DNA of 6,518 nucleotides. Source: Verrucomicrobiota bacterium (GTDB lineage Bacteria > Verrucomicrobiota > Verrucomicrobiia > Chthoniobacterales > UBA10450). Positions 6,282 through 6,518 of the stretch are shown piece by piece (positions within the stretch are counted from its first letter, which is position 1; every line of letters starts with the position of its first letter). The notes under the pieces are model-generated. The model did no database searches, was not told the origin of the DNA, and worked only from the letters and a program-made list of their open reading frames with translations. The DNA lies in assembly GCA_003219395.1 (NCBI GenBank), contig QHOR01000023.1:330-6847 (forward strand), read 5' to 3'. The position numbers were made by a program, and so were the translations under genes.

Positions 6282-6518
6282 GCTGCCGCAGTCGTTTAGA
6301 AGTCACACGGGGAAAATTGGCCGCGTTTGATCAAGAGTCGTATCCGAAAAATTCATTCCTGGTAAAGGTTGTTGTTGTTCTGCCAGATTCGGCAACCGTT
6401 GGCTACTAAGACTTTAGGGCAACGTTAGCGCAACAAAGAAACAGAGGGACGATCCGCGGCCATTACGCCGCTCTGGCGGTTGCACCATTGTGATAATCGT
6501 TCCACTTTGGTTCTGATG
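6282..6518. other. Right-edge region without a supported gene; probable upstream region of the - strand block
   Basis: No frame here is long enough to support a gene. On the - strand all three frames are open from the window edge for 17 to 34 codons, so the tail of an upstream gene may be present, but I cannot choose between frames. Closer to the sulfotransferase there is a (GTT)4 run on the + strand at 6368-6379. There is also a 17-codon reading frame (ATG at 6356, TGA at 6305-6303) in the same frame as the sulfotransferase. No convincing -35/-10 promoter pair stands out, although the position would suit one. Confidence 0.35.

Noticed and set aside
6414..6518. Tail of an upstream - strand gene entering from the right edge.
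   Set aside because: All three frames are open from the edge and none shows a motif, so no frame can be chosen.

Overview
The window (about 53% GC by eye) has two blocks of genes that face each other. On the left, on the + strand, is a housekeeping run: the C-terminal end of adenylosuccinate synthetase (purA, cut by the window edge), isoprenyl diphosphate synthase (uppS) and a 3-oxoacyl-ACP reductase (fabG). On the right, on the - strand, is a compact five-gene run read from about 6281 down to 1957: a sulfotransferase-family protein, a small ApeI-like hotdog protein, a two-domain SAM methyltransferase, an LpxL/HtrB-like (LPLAT) acyltransferase, and an ApeP-like hotdog dehydratase. The two blocks converge in a 138-bp gap after fabG.

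The right block resembles the tailoring half of an aryl polyene (APE)/xanthomonadin/dialkylresorcinol-type type II polyketide-fatty acid cluster. Two different hotdog dehydratase-like proteins, an LPLAT acyltransferase and a methyltransferase are the usual companions of the ketosynthases and ACPs in such clusters. No ketosynthase, ACP, AMP ligase or phosphopantetheinyl transferase lies inside the window. If the cluster is complete, they should lie beyond position 6518, upstream of the - strand genes. The sulfotransferase is the unexpected member and suggests a sulfated product or a sulfated head group. FabG, on the opposite strand at the convergent end, could supply the ketoreductase step but may simply be the housekeeping enzyme.

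The methyltransferase and acyltransferase genes are tightly packed: a 4-nt GTGA overlap joins the ApeI-like gene to the methyltransferase, and 3 nt separate the methyltransferase from the acyltransferase. The one large gap inside the early part of the block (4956-5069) is almost filled by a long imperfect inverted repeat with two nested hairpins. It is the most unusual non-coding feature in the window.

Organism: the LpxL-like acyltransferase and APE-like genes point to a Gram-negative bacterium. The purA-uppS order and the style of the PurA and UppS sequences recall soil Verrucomicrobiota. That placement is an impression from sequence alone and is not secure. I see no rRNA, tRNA, CRISPR or transposase gene. 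The last 237 bases (6282-6518) have no gene I can support.
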